64,000 nucleotides of DNA, from assembly GCA_934047225.1 (NCBI GenBank), contig OW203986.1, positions 25,361,221-25,425,220 on the forward strand, in the 5' to 3' direction. Below, piece after piece: positions 20,913 through 29,930 of the stretch. Positions within the stretch are counted from its first letter, which is position 1, and each line of letters begins with the position of its first letter. The DNA comes from Ypsolopha sequella. Its lineage: Eukaryota > Arthropoda > Insecta > Lepidoptera > Ypsolophidae. Made by a program: the position numbers and the translations under genes. The notes under the pieces are model-generated. The model did not search any database and was not told where the DNA came from. It saw only the letters and a program-made list of their open reading frames with translations.

Positions 20913-21025
20913 GTAAAAAGAATGGGACTTTTGTAGAAGAAAGTAACAAAACGAAATGATAATACTTCTTTGGTCGTTATTGGTTCCTATAAGTTTGTAT
21001 GAAAGTTACCTTGGACCATCCAGCC

Positions 21026-21360
21026 TGTTGAGGTCAGGATCCGAAGTGGACTGTATTAAAACCAATATACAAACTTCAAGTCTTTATTAAGTGAAACGAT
21101 AGTAGAAGTGAAGTGAACAAGTAAACTGTAGTGAATGAATTTTACAAAAAATAGGGCCTTATATTTATGGCACAAAACCACTCTGTCGTGTAGTGCCCGT
21201 AGGCGCGATGTCGACGGAGCGCGGAGAGGTGAGGCCAGAGGAAGGACGCCTGAGGTAGGCCAGCCTGGACGCGAGTCAACATGTTGTCTTCTCGCTCCAT
21301 CTCGTCGCTCTGTCCCTCGGTCTGCTGGCCAGCTTCCTTTCAGGCTTGTTGTCCGCAACA
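21026..21360 (-). repeat. 3' LTR of BEL element 2
   Basis: The 335-bp repeat is the minus-strand 3' LTR. It includes an AATAAA polyadenylation signal on the minus strand (21083-21088) and ends in TGTTG...CAACA. The last codons and stop of the gag-pol frame lie inside it (21340-21360). Confidence 0.95.
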
Positions 21361-24300
21361 TTCTCCCCCCGGCGCAGAGCTAACGCAGCCTTCTCTATCC
21401 ACTGGGAGGACAGCGAGCCTTGTGGTTGGTCTCCACAGAATGCCTCCTTTCGTCTGGATTTCCGCGCTCCTCACGCCTCCGTCTGGTCCGGGCAGGGTAC
21501 GGCTCACGATCCCTCGTGGCCAGGTGTTTCGTGGTAGTGTGGGGTCGACTACTACCACGAGATCTCCTACTTGAAGGGGCCGCTTTCCGTGGGAGGAACT
21601 CCCTCGGGGCACGAGAGTAGGCAGATACTCGCGCACCCATCTTGCCCAGAATTGGTCCGCCAGTCCTTGAGCTGCTTTCCAGGTGCGTCGGTCAGCTGGT
21701 TGGCAAGGGCCTGTCATGGGCAGGCCTGATGACGTCCCAATCAAAAAATGGTTGGGCGTGATGGCCTCTGGGTCGCTTGGGTCCACGGAGACATGCGTGA
21801 GGGGTCTCCCGTTGATCGAGTGCTCAGCTTCAGTAAGCAAGGTGGCGAGGACTTCCTCCTTGGGGTGCTGTTCTGTTAGCACCACCCGAAGAGCTGTCTT
21901 CACCGACCGCACCAACCGCTCCCAGGCGCCACCTTGGTTTGGGGCTCCAGGGGGAATGAACCTCCAGTCCATCCGGTAGGTGAGGCCGTAGTTCCGCAGT
22001 ACTGGAGCCCACTCGGTGTAAGCTGCTCGAAGCTCGGCGTCAGCGCCCCTGAAGTTGGTGCCGTTGTCGCTGTACATCAGCTTGGGCCATCCTCGGCGGG
22101 CAGCCATACGCCGCAGCGCCATGATGGCCGAGTCGGTCGTCAGGCTGCTCACTAGCTCGAGGTGGACAGCGCGAGTGCTCAGGCAGGTGAAGAGGGCGCC
22201 CCACCTCTTCTCGTGACGGCGGCCGATAGTCACTGTCATCGGGCCGAAGTAATCGACACCGCAGTTGGTGAAGGGGCGGCAGTGGGCGTCGAGGCGGGCC
22301 AGTGGAAGATCGCCCCTGACGGGCACTTGCGGCGTGGCTCGCCTCACTCGGCAGAGGGCGCAGGTCTGGGCTGTGGTGCGCACCGTAGGCCGAAGGCGAA
22401 GAACCCAGAAGCGCTGTCTTAGGTCGTTCACCACGCGCTCGTTGTTGGCGTGGCCGGCGGCTGTGTGCTCCCTCAGCACGAGGAGCTTCGTGAATGGATG
22501 GCGGCCGTCTATAATGACCGGCCACTTGGTGCTGGCAGGCACGTTGGCTGCTCCGATGCGCCCTCGCACGCAGAGAAGGCCGTCCTCAATGACCGGATCC
22601 AGGTTGTGTAGTCGGCTGGACCGGGAGATGGGCTGGCCTGCGTTCAGGCAGGTGGTCTCAGCAGCGAAGTCATCGCGCTGAGCGCGGGCAAGCCATAGGT
22701 GCTCAGCCCGCTCAAGGTGCCGTGCCTCCATGTTGCTGGCCTGGCGCCGGCACTTGTCAGCGAATAGGAGGACCGCTGCCGTTGCTCGTATCAGCCGCTC
22801 GTAGGAAGAGAAGCGGCTGATGTCCGGAAGAGGTGACCGTGGCTCAAGGCTGGGAGCCACGGTGATGACCAGGACGTCCTCGCTCTGCTCTGGAAGGCTG
22901 TCAGCCGGTACTGCAGGCCATCGGTCTTCTTCTTCTTTGAGGAAAGCAGGCCCCGTGAACCAGCGGTCGGTTGGCTGGCCCGGCGTGTAGACCGGTCTGG
23001 TTGCGTCGTCTGCCACGTTCAGGTGAGTTGGGACCCACCGCCATTGTTGGCGGTTGGTCAGCTCGGCGATCTCCCCGAGGCGGTGTGCCACAAAGGGGGA
23101 GAAGCGGCGCGCATCATCCTTGATCCAGTGCAGTGCCGTACGGGAGTCTGTCCAGTAGATGGTTTTCTCGGGCACCCATCGGTGCTCTCTGAGGATGAGG
23201 TCGGCGAGGCGGGCTCCAATGAGTGCCGCCTGCAACTCGAGACGAGGGATGCTCAGCGCTCGTAGGGGCGCCACCTTAGACTTGGCAGCTGCCAGGGTGA
23301 CAGCCACAGTCCCGTCTGTGTGCTGGATCCTCCAGTAGGCTGCTGCTGCGAAGGCGTGTCCTGAGGCATCGCAGAACACGTGGAGCTGCCGGCTCCCCTC
23401 CTCCAGATCGTAGCACCGGGGAAGGCGCAGCAGGCGGACGTCGGCCAGTCCTTGCAGCCAGCCGGAGAATCGCTCGGCTTCGTCAGGGGGCAGGGTGTCG
23501 TCCCACCCAAGCTGTAGGCGCCACAGGTCTTGCAGCAGGATTTTGGCCGCTACCGTGTAGTGGCTTAGAAGCCCCAGCGGGTCATAAATGGACATGACCA
23601 CGCTTAGGGTTTCTCTCTTGGTGGGGGCGCGTGCTTGCGCCAGGACGTCGGTGGGGACTCGGTTCATGGTGGCACCGAATCCCAGAGTGTCCTCTTCCGC
23701 GTTCCAGAGAAGTCCCAGGGTCCTCTGGTCTTCGTGCTTGCCCCCGAGTTCCGTAGGGGCTCGGGCTCGGAGTGTGGCAGGAACATCTGCCAGGGCTCGT
23801 TCGGAGTTGGCGTTCCAGCTGCGCAGCTTGAAGCTGGCTTGAGTGTGGACAGCGTTCACCTCGCTGATTGTCTGCCGGGCCTCTTCCTCTGTGAAGAAGC
23901 TCTCCACAAGGTCGTCCATGTAGTGGCTCTCGGTGATGGCACGCAACGCGTTAGGGTGCGTGCGTGCGTGCAGCTGTGCGTTGTGGTTTCGCACGCTGTG
24001 TGCCAGGAACGGTGAACTGGATGCTCCGAAGATCATCGAAGTCATCACGTACTGGGATGGCGGGTGCGTGCGGTCGGCGCCTCGCCATAGGAACATCTGC
24101 GCTGCCTGGTCCTCCTTGCGGATCTTCACCTGGAGGAACATCTCCTGGATGTCGGCGGTGACAGCCACTGGTCTCTCCCGGAATCGAAAGAGGATGCCTG
24201 GCAGAGATTTCAGCAGGTCTGGCCCCTCCAGCAGCTGGCTGTTGAGGCTCACCCCTGAGGAGACTGCTGCTGCGTCGAAGACCAGGCGCACTTTGCCGGG

Positions 24301-27300
24301 TTTGTTTGGATTCCTCACGGCAAAGTGTGGCAGGAACCATTGAAGCGGGCTGTTGCTCTCGCTTCCATCTGCTGGTCGTGCGTAGCCCTTACTGAGCAGG
24401 TTGGAGATCTGCTGCGAGTATTCCAAGCTGAAGCTCGGGTCCCGGTCCATCTTCCGCTCGATGCCACGCAGCCGAGTGACGGCGTGGGCGTGGTTGGACG
24501 GCAGTACGACGTCATCAGTCTTCCAGGGGAGGCCAACTTCATAGTGGTTGTCGACGTGGCGGACGGTGCGTTGAAGGGTCGCTACCGCCCGTTGGTCCTC
24601 TTCTCTGACCTTAATGGCCAGTGAGACACCCAGTGCGTCAACGGAGAAGTGGTGACGCACCAAGTTGTCCAGCCGGTCGTCTGGAGACTGCCCCAGGGTC
24701 GTGGGGTAGATGACGGGATGCTCGGGCGCAGATATGTGCAGCACCGCTGCGTCGGAGTCCTCCCGTGTCAGAAGGCGTGGCAGGGTCCCGTAGATGACCC
24801 AGCCCAGGCAGGTGAGTGAGGCGGCGGGCTCGTGAGTTTGGCCCTGCCGCAGCCGGCGTGACACCATCAGGTGCCAGTTGTCTGCTCCAACCAGGATGCG
24901 CGGTGTTGCCGTCGCGTAGCAGGCCCGATGGAGGCCACGCAGGTGTGGGTACTGCGTGACATCTCTGGGCACTGCCTGGCTGCGCAGGTTCATTCTGCCC
25001 ATGGTGCGTGCGGAGATGGTGTGGACGTCGGCTTCATCTCGCCCTCTGATGCAGAGGCTGATGCGGCGGCTGTCCGGCTGCTTGCAGACAGCGTTGACTC
25101 CTCTTATGTTGAGAGGGTCTGCGGGTCCATCGGCGCCGATCTGGCGCGCCAGGTCTTCGTCGACGAGGGTAATGGTAGACCCCTCGTCAAGAATGGCGTG
25201 TGTGTTCACGGTCCCGGTGGGTCCAGTGATGGTGACGGGGCACACCTTCAGCAGCACGCTGCGGGCCGTGTTCGGCGCGCAGATGGAGAGCACGGCCTCA
25301 GAGCTGGCCGTGGGCGCTGGTGAGGCAGGTGGTGCCGGTTGGAGAGCCGCAGTGGGGGCTCCCCCCGTAGCAGTTGCTGGGTTGGCGGCCGGCACGTCAG
25401 AGTGCAGCAGCGTGTTGTGTGGGCGTGTGCAGCCGTTGATGCCGCAGGGTCTCGCCTTGCACCGGTCCCTGCGATGCTTGCTCACCAGACATCGGAAGCA
25501 GGTGTTGGACGAGCGTGCCCACTCCCAGCGGGCGTTGACAGTCATACCGCGCAGCTTGCGGCATGACGTGGTTTGGTGCTCAGCACCACAGCAGAGGCAC
25601 GGCGGCGTCGCCGTTGTCTCTGTCTCGGCTGCTGTGTAGGCAGCGGACTCCCGCCGTCGCTCAGGTCGGCGTGCCGGTGCTGGTGCGGGCGTCTTCGGTG
25701 GGGCCTTTGTTGCGGGTGCGGGCGCTGCCGTAAACATATACTGCAGCGCTCGGTCGGCCTCTCGCATCAGGAAGCGGGACAGCAGCTCAAACTCCGACGC
25801 GCTGGGGTCGGCGTGGTCGTGAGCGTAGTCACACCAGCGTGACTTGAGGTGTGGGCTCAGTTTGTCCAGCGTCTCCCGTGCCAGCATTGGGGTGTGGATG
25901 TACCCCTTGCGGTCCACATTCTTCAGGATGCACAAGATATTGTACACCCTTACAGCGAACGTGTTGAGCTCCGATGCGGCTGGGCCCGGTCGAGGCAGGC
26001 GACGCAGGTCGTCCAAGGCTCGGTCTACGATGACCTCGGTGCGGCCGAAGCATTGCTCCAATGTCCGCATGATGCTCTCGGGGTCGGTGGTTGAGTGGAG
26101 CTGGCCGACGACAGCTTCCCGGGCGTCGCCCTTCAGGCAGTTGCGCAGGCGCGCCATGTTCTCAATGGGCGAGAAGTGGTATAGCTGCGTCGACTCCCGC
26201 ATAGCTGCCTTGAATGGCAGCCACTCAGTTGGTGCACCGGTGAATGCTGGTAGGTCCGATGACTGGCGCGGGGGTGCTCGGCCACGGGACATTCTCTCCA
26301 GTGCCTCCACCAAGCGGTCGATGCCTTGACCGCGCTGGGAAGGCGTCGTGGAGCGGCGTCGTCGCTCCGCCGGTGGTGGCGAAGGTGACTGCCGGCGGCG
26401 GTGCTCTGTGGGAGACCGCAGGTGGCGGTCCTCTGCTTGGAGTGGAGCAGCCAGTGGAGCCGGGGGCCGGTGCTCATGATAGAGCGCTGGCGGGCGGCGA
26501 TTGGCTGTGGCCTCGTCAGTGAGGTGGGGCACGACGGTTGGCGAGGTGTGGTGCCGGCGCTCACCATAGAGCGCTGGTGTGAAGCTGTCGGCCGCGGGGC
26601 GTTGCTCAATGGTCGGTGGAGCATGGAGCTGGCGCTCATCGTAGAGCGCTGGCGGGCGGCGATCAGCTGCGGCTTCATCGTCGAACCGTGTGCGGCGGCT
26701 AGTCACTGGTAACCGGGGCTGGTGGGGAGTCTCGGTGAAAGCCAGGGTCGTTGGTCTGGCTGTCGATGTGGATGGCAGCGCAACGTTGAGGTGTGCTGCG
26801 TTCTGCACCATCCATCTGTCGACCCGTGCGTCATCGTGCACAGAGTCGGCGTCGTGCATGGATTCCTCGGCTTCGAGCGCCGCGGCGTTGAATGCCAGCG
26901 TGCGCTGAATTAGCCTTTGTTGGAGCTGCAGGTCCTGGCGCTGAAGCTCGATAAGCTGAGCCTCCGCCTCGTGCTGCTCCTTCAGGATGCGGGCTCTCGT
27001 ACTCGCCGTTGTTCGGTGAGAGCGCTCTGAGCGCACAGGTGAGTGCGCGCGTCGGTCGGCAGCGCGGACGTCTCCCCCCGTAGAGATGGCTGGTAGCTGC
27101 ATCCCGTAGGTGGTCGTCGGGGCTGATGGCGACCGTGGCGGCTCGTGAAAGACCAAGCCACGGTAGGCGGGGTGCACCGGGAGCGCTGCGGTGGCAGCAC
27201 GCTGTGCGTCCAGGGCTGCGGCGGCGGCAGCGCTTCGAAGCGTCAGGGCAGCATCCAGTACTGCGCACCCCAGCGGGGTATCGGGCTGCGTGGCTGCGGC

Positions 27301-27672
27301 CTCTTGCAGCGATGCGGCAGCGTCCAGTATTGCAGAACACTGGGACGTAGCGGGCCGTAGTGCAGCGGCGCTCTGCAGCGCTAAAGCAGCGTCTAGCGTT
27401 GCGGAGTGCAGCGGTGATGCAGGATGAAGCGCGGCAGCGTCACGCAGTGATGCAGCGGTCCCCAGCACTGCATGGGACAGCGGTGATGCGGACGGCGGTG
27501 CGGCGTGCGGCGAGGCAGCGTGCAGTACTGCGGCGTGTAGCGCTGCGGCGTGCACCGATGCGGCGTGCACCGATGTTGCTGGCTGCGCTGTTGCCTGCTG
27601 TGCTGCGGCTTGCTCCGATGTGGCTTGCTCCTCCGTGGTGCGGTCTCCGCTCTGGGACCGGGTGGTCACCAT
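21340..27672 (-). CDS. Gag-Pol polyprotein of BEL/Pao element 2 (2110 aa)
   Basis: One open frame encodes the whole polyprotein. The first 250 or so residues are Ala/His/Ser/Pro-rich low complexity. They are followed by an Arg/Pro-rich stretch and a gag core at about 470-650. Zinc knuckles are C692-C695-H699-C704 and C725-C728-H733-C738. The DUF1758-type protease has D829-E-G followed by S832, not DSG. The reverse transcriptase has D1174 in motif A and YMDD at 1251-1254. RNase H acids are at D1435 and D1509, among others. The integrase has an HHCC finger upstream of a DDE triad at D1807, D1869 and E1918, with the same D-E spacing (49) as element 1. The start at 27672 gives the longest frame and lies about 205 bp inside the 5' LTR. 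The stop lies 20 bp inside the 3' LTR, so the last residues are LTR-encoded. No frameshift is seen. Confidence 0.95.
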   Translation of the reverse strand: MVTTRSQSGDRTTEEQATSEQAAAQQATAQPATSVHAASVHAAALHAAVLHAASPHAAPPSASPLSHAVLGTAASLRDAAALHPASPLHSATLDAALALQSAAALRPATSQCSAILDAAASLQEAAATQPDTPLGCAVLDAALTLRSAAAAAALDAQRAATAALPVHPAYRGLVFHEPPRSPSAPTTTYGMQLPAISTGGDVRAADRRAHSPVRSERSHRTTASTRARILKEQHEAEAQLIELQRQDLQLQQRLIQRTLAFNAAALEAEESMHDADSVHDDARVDRWMVQNAAHLNVALPSTSTARPTTLAFTETPHQPRLPVTSRRTRFDDEAAADRRPPALYDERQLHAPPTIEQRPAADSFTPALYGERRHHTSPTVVPHLTDEATANRRPPALYHEHRPPAPLAAPLQAEDRHLRSPTEHRRRQSPSPPPAERRRRSTTPSQRGQGIDRLVEALERMSRGRAPPRQSSDLPAFTGAPTEWLPFKAAMRESTQLYHFSPIENMARLRNCLKGDAREAVVGQLHSTTDPESIMRTLEQCFGRTEVIVDRALDDLRRLPRPGPAASELNTFAVRVYNILCILKNVDRKGYIHTPMLARETLDKLSPHLKSRWCDYAHDHADPSASEFELLSRFLMREADRALQYMFTAAPAPATKAPPKTPAPAPARRPERRRESAAYTAAETETTATPPCLCCGAEHQTTSCRKLRGMTVNARWEWARSSNTCFRCLVSKHRRDRCKARPCGINGCTRPHNTLLHSDVPAANPATATGGAPTAALQPAPPASPAPTASSEAVLSICAPNTARSVLLKVCPVTITGPTGTVNTHAILDEGSTITLVDEDLARQIGADGPADPLNIRGVNAVCKQPDSRRISLCIRGRDEADVHTISARTMGRMNLRSQAVPRDVTQYPHLRGLHRACYATATPRILVGADNWHLMVSRRLRQGQTHEPAASLTCLGWVIYGTLPRLLTREDSDAAVLHISAPEHPVIYPTTLGQSPDDRLDNLVRHHFSVDALGVSLAIKVREEDQRAVATLQRTVRHVDNHYEVGLPWKTDDVVLPSNHAHAVTRLRGIERKMDRDPSFSLEYSQQISNLLSKGYARPADGSESNSPLQWFLPHFAVRNPNKPGKVRLVFDAAAVSSGVSLNSQLLEGPDLLKSLPGILFRFRERPVAVTADIQEMFLQVKIRKEDQAAQMFLWRGADRTHPPSQYVMTSMIFGASSSPFLAHSVRNHNAQLHARTHPNALRAITESHYMDDLVESFFTEEEARQTISEVNAVHTQASFKLRSWNANSERALADVPATLRARAPTELGGKHEDQRTLGLLWNAEEDTLGFGATMNRVPTDVLAQARAPTKRETLSVVMSIYDPLGLLSHYTVAAKILLQDLWRLQLGWDDTLPPDEAERFSGWLQGLADVRLLRLPRCYDLEEGSRQLHVFCDASGHAFAAAAYWRIQHTDGTVAVTLAAAKSKVAPLRALSIPRLELQAALIGARLADLILREHRWVPEKTIYWTDSRTALHWIKDDARRFSPFVAHRLGEIAELTNRQQWRWVPTHLNVADDATRPVYTPGQPTDRWFTGPAFLKEEEDRWPAVPADSLPEQSEDVLVITVAPSLEPRSPLPDISRFSSYERLIRATAAVLLFADKCRRQASNMEARHLERAEHLWLARAQRDDFAAETTCLNAGQPISRSSRLHNLDPVIEDGLLCVRGRIGAANVPASTKWPVIIDGRHPFTKLLVLREHTAAGHANNERVVNDLRQRFWVLRLRPTVRTTAQTCALCRVRRATPQVPVRGDLPLARLDAHCRPFTNCGVDYFGPMTVTIGRRHEKRWGALFTCLSTRAVHLELVSSLTTDSAIMALRRMAARRGWPKLMYSDNGTNFRGADAELRAAYTEWAPVLRNYGLTYRMDWRFIPPGAPNQGGAWERLVRSVKTALRVVLTEQHPKEEVLATLLTEAEHSINGRPLTHVSVDPSDPEAITPNHFLIGTSSGLPMTGPCQPADRRTWKAAQGLADQFWARWVREYLPTLVPRGSSSHGKRPLQVGDLVVVVDPTLPRNTWPRGIVSRTLPGPDGGVRSAEIQTKGGILWRPTTRLAVLPVDREGCVSSAPGGECCGQQA
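21361..21372 (-). other. Polypurine tract of BEL element 2
   Basis: On the minus strand, CCGGGGGGAGAA directly precedes the TGTTG start of the 3' LTR. This is the expected position and composition for plus-strand priming. It overlaps the end of the coding frame. Confidence 0.75.
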
Positions 27673-27683
27673 GGCTGTGCTGG

Positions 27684-27811
27684 CTGCGGCTGGCGGCTGG
27701 CGGCTGGCGGCTGGCGGCTGCTGGCTGCTGGCGGCTGGCGGCTGGCGGCTGGCGGCTGCTGGCTGCTGGCTGCTGGCTGCTGGCTGCTGGCTGCTGGCTG
27801 CTGGCTCCTGG
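27684..27811. repeat. GC-rich CTGGCGG/CTGGCTG microsatellite in the leader of BEL element 2
   Basis: About 128 bp of CTGGCGG- and CTGGCTG-type repeats lie just upstream of the gag-pol ATG, in the element's 5' leader. They keep all six frames open, which explains the many Ala/Gly/Trp/Leu- and Gln/Pro/Ser-rich frames here. None of those frames is likely to be real. Confidence 0.85.
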
Positions 27812-27855
27812 GTGGTCCGTGGGCAGCAAGACGTCCTGAAGGTCGATTTTGCTGC

Positions 27856-27874
27856 GATCCGTCTCGAAGGTCCA
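27856..27874 (-). other. Primer-binding site of BEL element 2 (tRNA-Tyr-like)
   Basis: Read on the minus strand, three bases after the 5' LTR, the sequence is TGGACCTTCGAGACGGATC. Eukaryotic tRNA-Tyr ends TCGAAGG-N-CCA, so TGG-N-CCTTCGA is expected. Only the discriminator position and some T-stem bases deviate. Confidence 0.65.
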
Positions 27875-27877
27875 AAT

Positions 27878-28211
27878 TATTGAGGTCAGGATCCGAAGTG
27901 GACTGTATTAAAACCAATATTCAAACTTCAAGTCTTTATTAAGTGAAACGATAGTAGAAGTGAAGTGAACAAGTAAACTGTAGTGAATGAATTTTACAAA
28001 AATAGGGCCTTATATTTATGGCACAAAACCACTCTGTCGTGTAGTGCCCGTAGGCGCGATGTCGACGGAGCGCGGAGAGGTGAGGCCAGAGGAAGGACGC
28101 CTGAGGTAGGCCAGCCTGGACGCGAGTCAACATGTTGTCTTCTCGCTCCATCTCGTCGCTCTGTCCCTCGGTCCGCTGGCCAGCTTCCTTTCAGGCTTGT
28201 TGTCCGCAACA
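27878..28211 (-). repeat. 5' LTR of BEL element 2
   Basis: The 334-bp repeat is about 99% identical to 21026-21360. Its inner end reads TATTGAGG where the other LTR reads TGTTGAGG, so one terminal inverted-repeat base has mutated. It is followed by CAGCC at 28212-28216. Confidence 0.95.
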
Positions 28212-28288
28212 CAGCCTTTTAAATTACGTATTTCATACAATTTCACTTAGGTATTATGTATTTAGAATAAGAATAGGTCAGGCCTGTA

Positions 28289-28554
28289 TACAAGGTGACT
28301 TTTTGATCATCGTCCAAATTCATACTGGTGGCTTGGTAAGTGATCAGTATCATGGATCAATAACAATTTTGGTGAAATTTGTAAAATGAAATTTAGACTC
28401 CCCATAGTGATTCACTCGGGAATGTAAGTGAATTTCTATGGGAATCCGAAATTTCATTTTAGGAATTTCACAAAAATTGTTATTGATCCAAGATACTGAT
28501 CACTTATCAAGTCTCCAGTATGAATTTGGACGATGATCAAAAAGTCACCTTGTA
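28289..28554. mobile_element. Foldback MITE (intact reference copy), TA-flanked
   Basis: The 266-bp element has inverted ends TACAAGGTGACTTTTTGATC and its complement, and TA on both sides (28287-28288 and 28555-28556). The arms extend through AATTCATACTGG and AGTGATCAGTATC. Relatives are the copy split by BEL element 1 and a half copy at about 40640-40760. It is non-coding. A TA target is common for Tc1/mariner-type elements. Confidence 0.8.
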
Positions 28555-28557
28555 TAT

Positions 28558-28790
28558 GTCGTGGGCAGGTCATAGAATTGTGCAGATCATAAAGTACGAA
28601 ATCGAAAACCTTTCACCAAAAGTCAAAAATAGGTGCGACGACGAGCGGAGTGAGGAGGAGCGTGTTAGGTTTACATGTAAATAAATTTGGGGAGCTGAGC
28701 GAAGCGGAGCGGAGCGAGCCGACCCCCAAGTTTTTACAGAAACATGATATGCCTGCGCAGATCATATGCCCAATTCTACGATCCGCCGAC
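28558..28790. repeat. Inverted-repeat element adjoining the MITE
   Basis: The left (GTCGTGGGCAGGTCATAGAA ... GCAGATCAT) and right (ATGATATGCCTGCGCAGATC ... GATCCGCCGACAAC) segments are partly complementary. The centre holds a GAGCGGAGTGAG/GCGAAGCGGAGC-rich stretch. Part of the centre ('GTGTTAGGTTTACATGTAAA') recurs near 33823. Confidence 0.55.
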
Positions 28791-28794
28791 AACA

Positions 28795-28811
28795 TATATA
28801 TATATATATAT
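28795..28811. repeat. (TA)n microsatellite
   Basis: A pure TA run directly follows the inverted-repeat element. Confidence 0.9.
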
Positions 28812-29837
28812 GTCTGATAGCAAAATGGCGCACGGTTGATCCTATTCTTATTCTAGAGTCTAAAGGCATTGTAAGCATCAATATATAACCTGTCTTAAAT
28901 TATTAAATCACAAATAAAGGAAATAAAAACGAGGCCTACTTTACATTTGCTCGTATTCTAAATTTCTAACACGGTAACTTGGCCTTTTAAATTCTAATTC
29001 TAATCAAATCTACCCAATTCCTCCTCAACTCTGAACCTCTGAAACACACGTGGGCGGCTGAAAATCGCACCCCATAACCTAATAGGCGTGCCCTTTGAAA
29101 GTCGATATCCTATGTATACCAGCGAAAACAACTACGAAACAACGTAATTCGGTTACCTCAAGCAGTGTTGCTAGAGCTATCCCAATACCCCCTGTGTTAC
29201 CAATAACCAAACATAATATTTTTCTTTAAAAATATTTTACTGTGACTTTATTCCAATATTGATGATGAGACTTTTTGGGCTTCTGTTTCGTTATGCCTTT
29301 TTCGGTTAGTTTTGGAAATAAATAAAATATCTGGTTTAAACATAAAAGTGTAATACCCACTTGGCTAATTTATAGACGCAGTTGTCAGTATTCTGAAACA
29401 TCTTCAAGAATTATCTGTCGTTTCTATCACTCAAGTAGTAGCAAATATATCATTTTCTATGATACAGGGAATAAAATCATAAAATGCAGGAATACTAAAA
29501 GGGCTGGCAACATTACCTACGCAGGCGACACTGAAAACGAAAATAATATAATTATACACAGGCTTTTAGCCCCGGCGTCCCCTTATAATTCAATTATGCC
29601 AGTGGAAAACGGTCCTTAACAACTCCCGGCAGTCGGTACTTCATTCGATTTTTGTCTGAACCGATTTATGTAAGACTTAGGTCTGGGGTGGTCCGAAGCT
29701 TTCAGCCAGTTAAATTCAATTTTGGAATATTATGGCGGGTTTTATTGGAAAATGTTTTTACAAATGAAAAGTCAATCCTTCTAGCGACACCGCCGTCGTC
29801 GCCTTCGCCGCCATGCATGTACTTATCTGAAAATTAA
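28812..29837. other. No gene seen
   Basis: About 1 kb of AT-rich DNA. A 61-codon frame (29652-29837, +) ends in a short Pro/Ser-rich stretch and is not recognisable. Confidence 0.4.
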
Positions 29838-29930
29838 CACATCCTCACGCCTGTTTCCCAGAGGGGTATGCAGAGACTACAGATTTCCATCTGCTACGAT
29901 CCAGACACACCTCTTTCGCCCGTGCCACTG
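29838..29930 (+). repeat. Fragment of a common lepidopteran repeat
   Basis: It contains 'CACGCCTGTTTCCCAGAGGG' and 'TATGCAGAGACTACAGA', which I recognise as a motif recurring in lepidopteran genomes. Only one short fragment is present here, and its class is unknown to me. Confidence 0.5.

Larger units (their letters stand above)
18632..21008. repeat. Outer foldback element, interrupted by the MULE-like transposon
   Basis: The left arm (about 18632-18715: ATACAAACTTGTGGGAACCA ... GTTTTGTTACTTCTAC) is the reverse complement of about 20930-21008, with roughly 80% identity. The MULE-like element 18844-20912 lies between them and accounts for most of the interval. Before that insertion the foldback was about 0.3 kb. 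Confidence 0.65.
21026..28211 (-). mobile_element. BEL/Pao LTR retrotransposon 2, complete
   Basis: This 7,186-bp element lies on the minus strand. It has two LTRs (334-335 bp) and perfect 5-bp target duplications CAGCC at 21021-21025 and 28212-28216. A primer-binding site matches tRNA-Tyr with one mismatch, a G-rich polypurine tract is present, and one 2110-aa gag-pol frame is intact. The LTRs differ by about three substitutions and one indel: an extra A in the A-run near 21145, A/T at about 21069, T/C at about 21332, and one base at the terminal TGTTG. The element is therefore somewhat older than element 1. Its coding part is very GC-rich, unlike the AT-rich host DNA and element 1. There is no env-like frame. 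Confidence 0.95.

Noticed and set aside
27360..27942. Several long Ala/Gly/Trp/Leu- and Ser/Gln/Pro-rich frames around the start of BEL element 2
   Set aside because: They arise from the CTGGCGG/CTGGCTG repeat and from the opposite strand of the GC-rich gag region.
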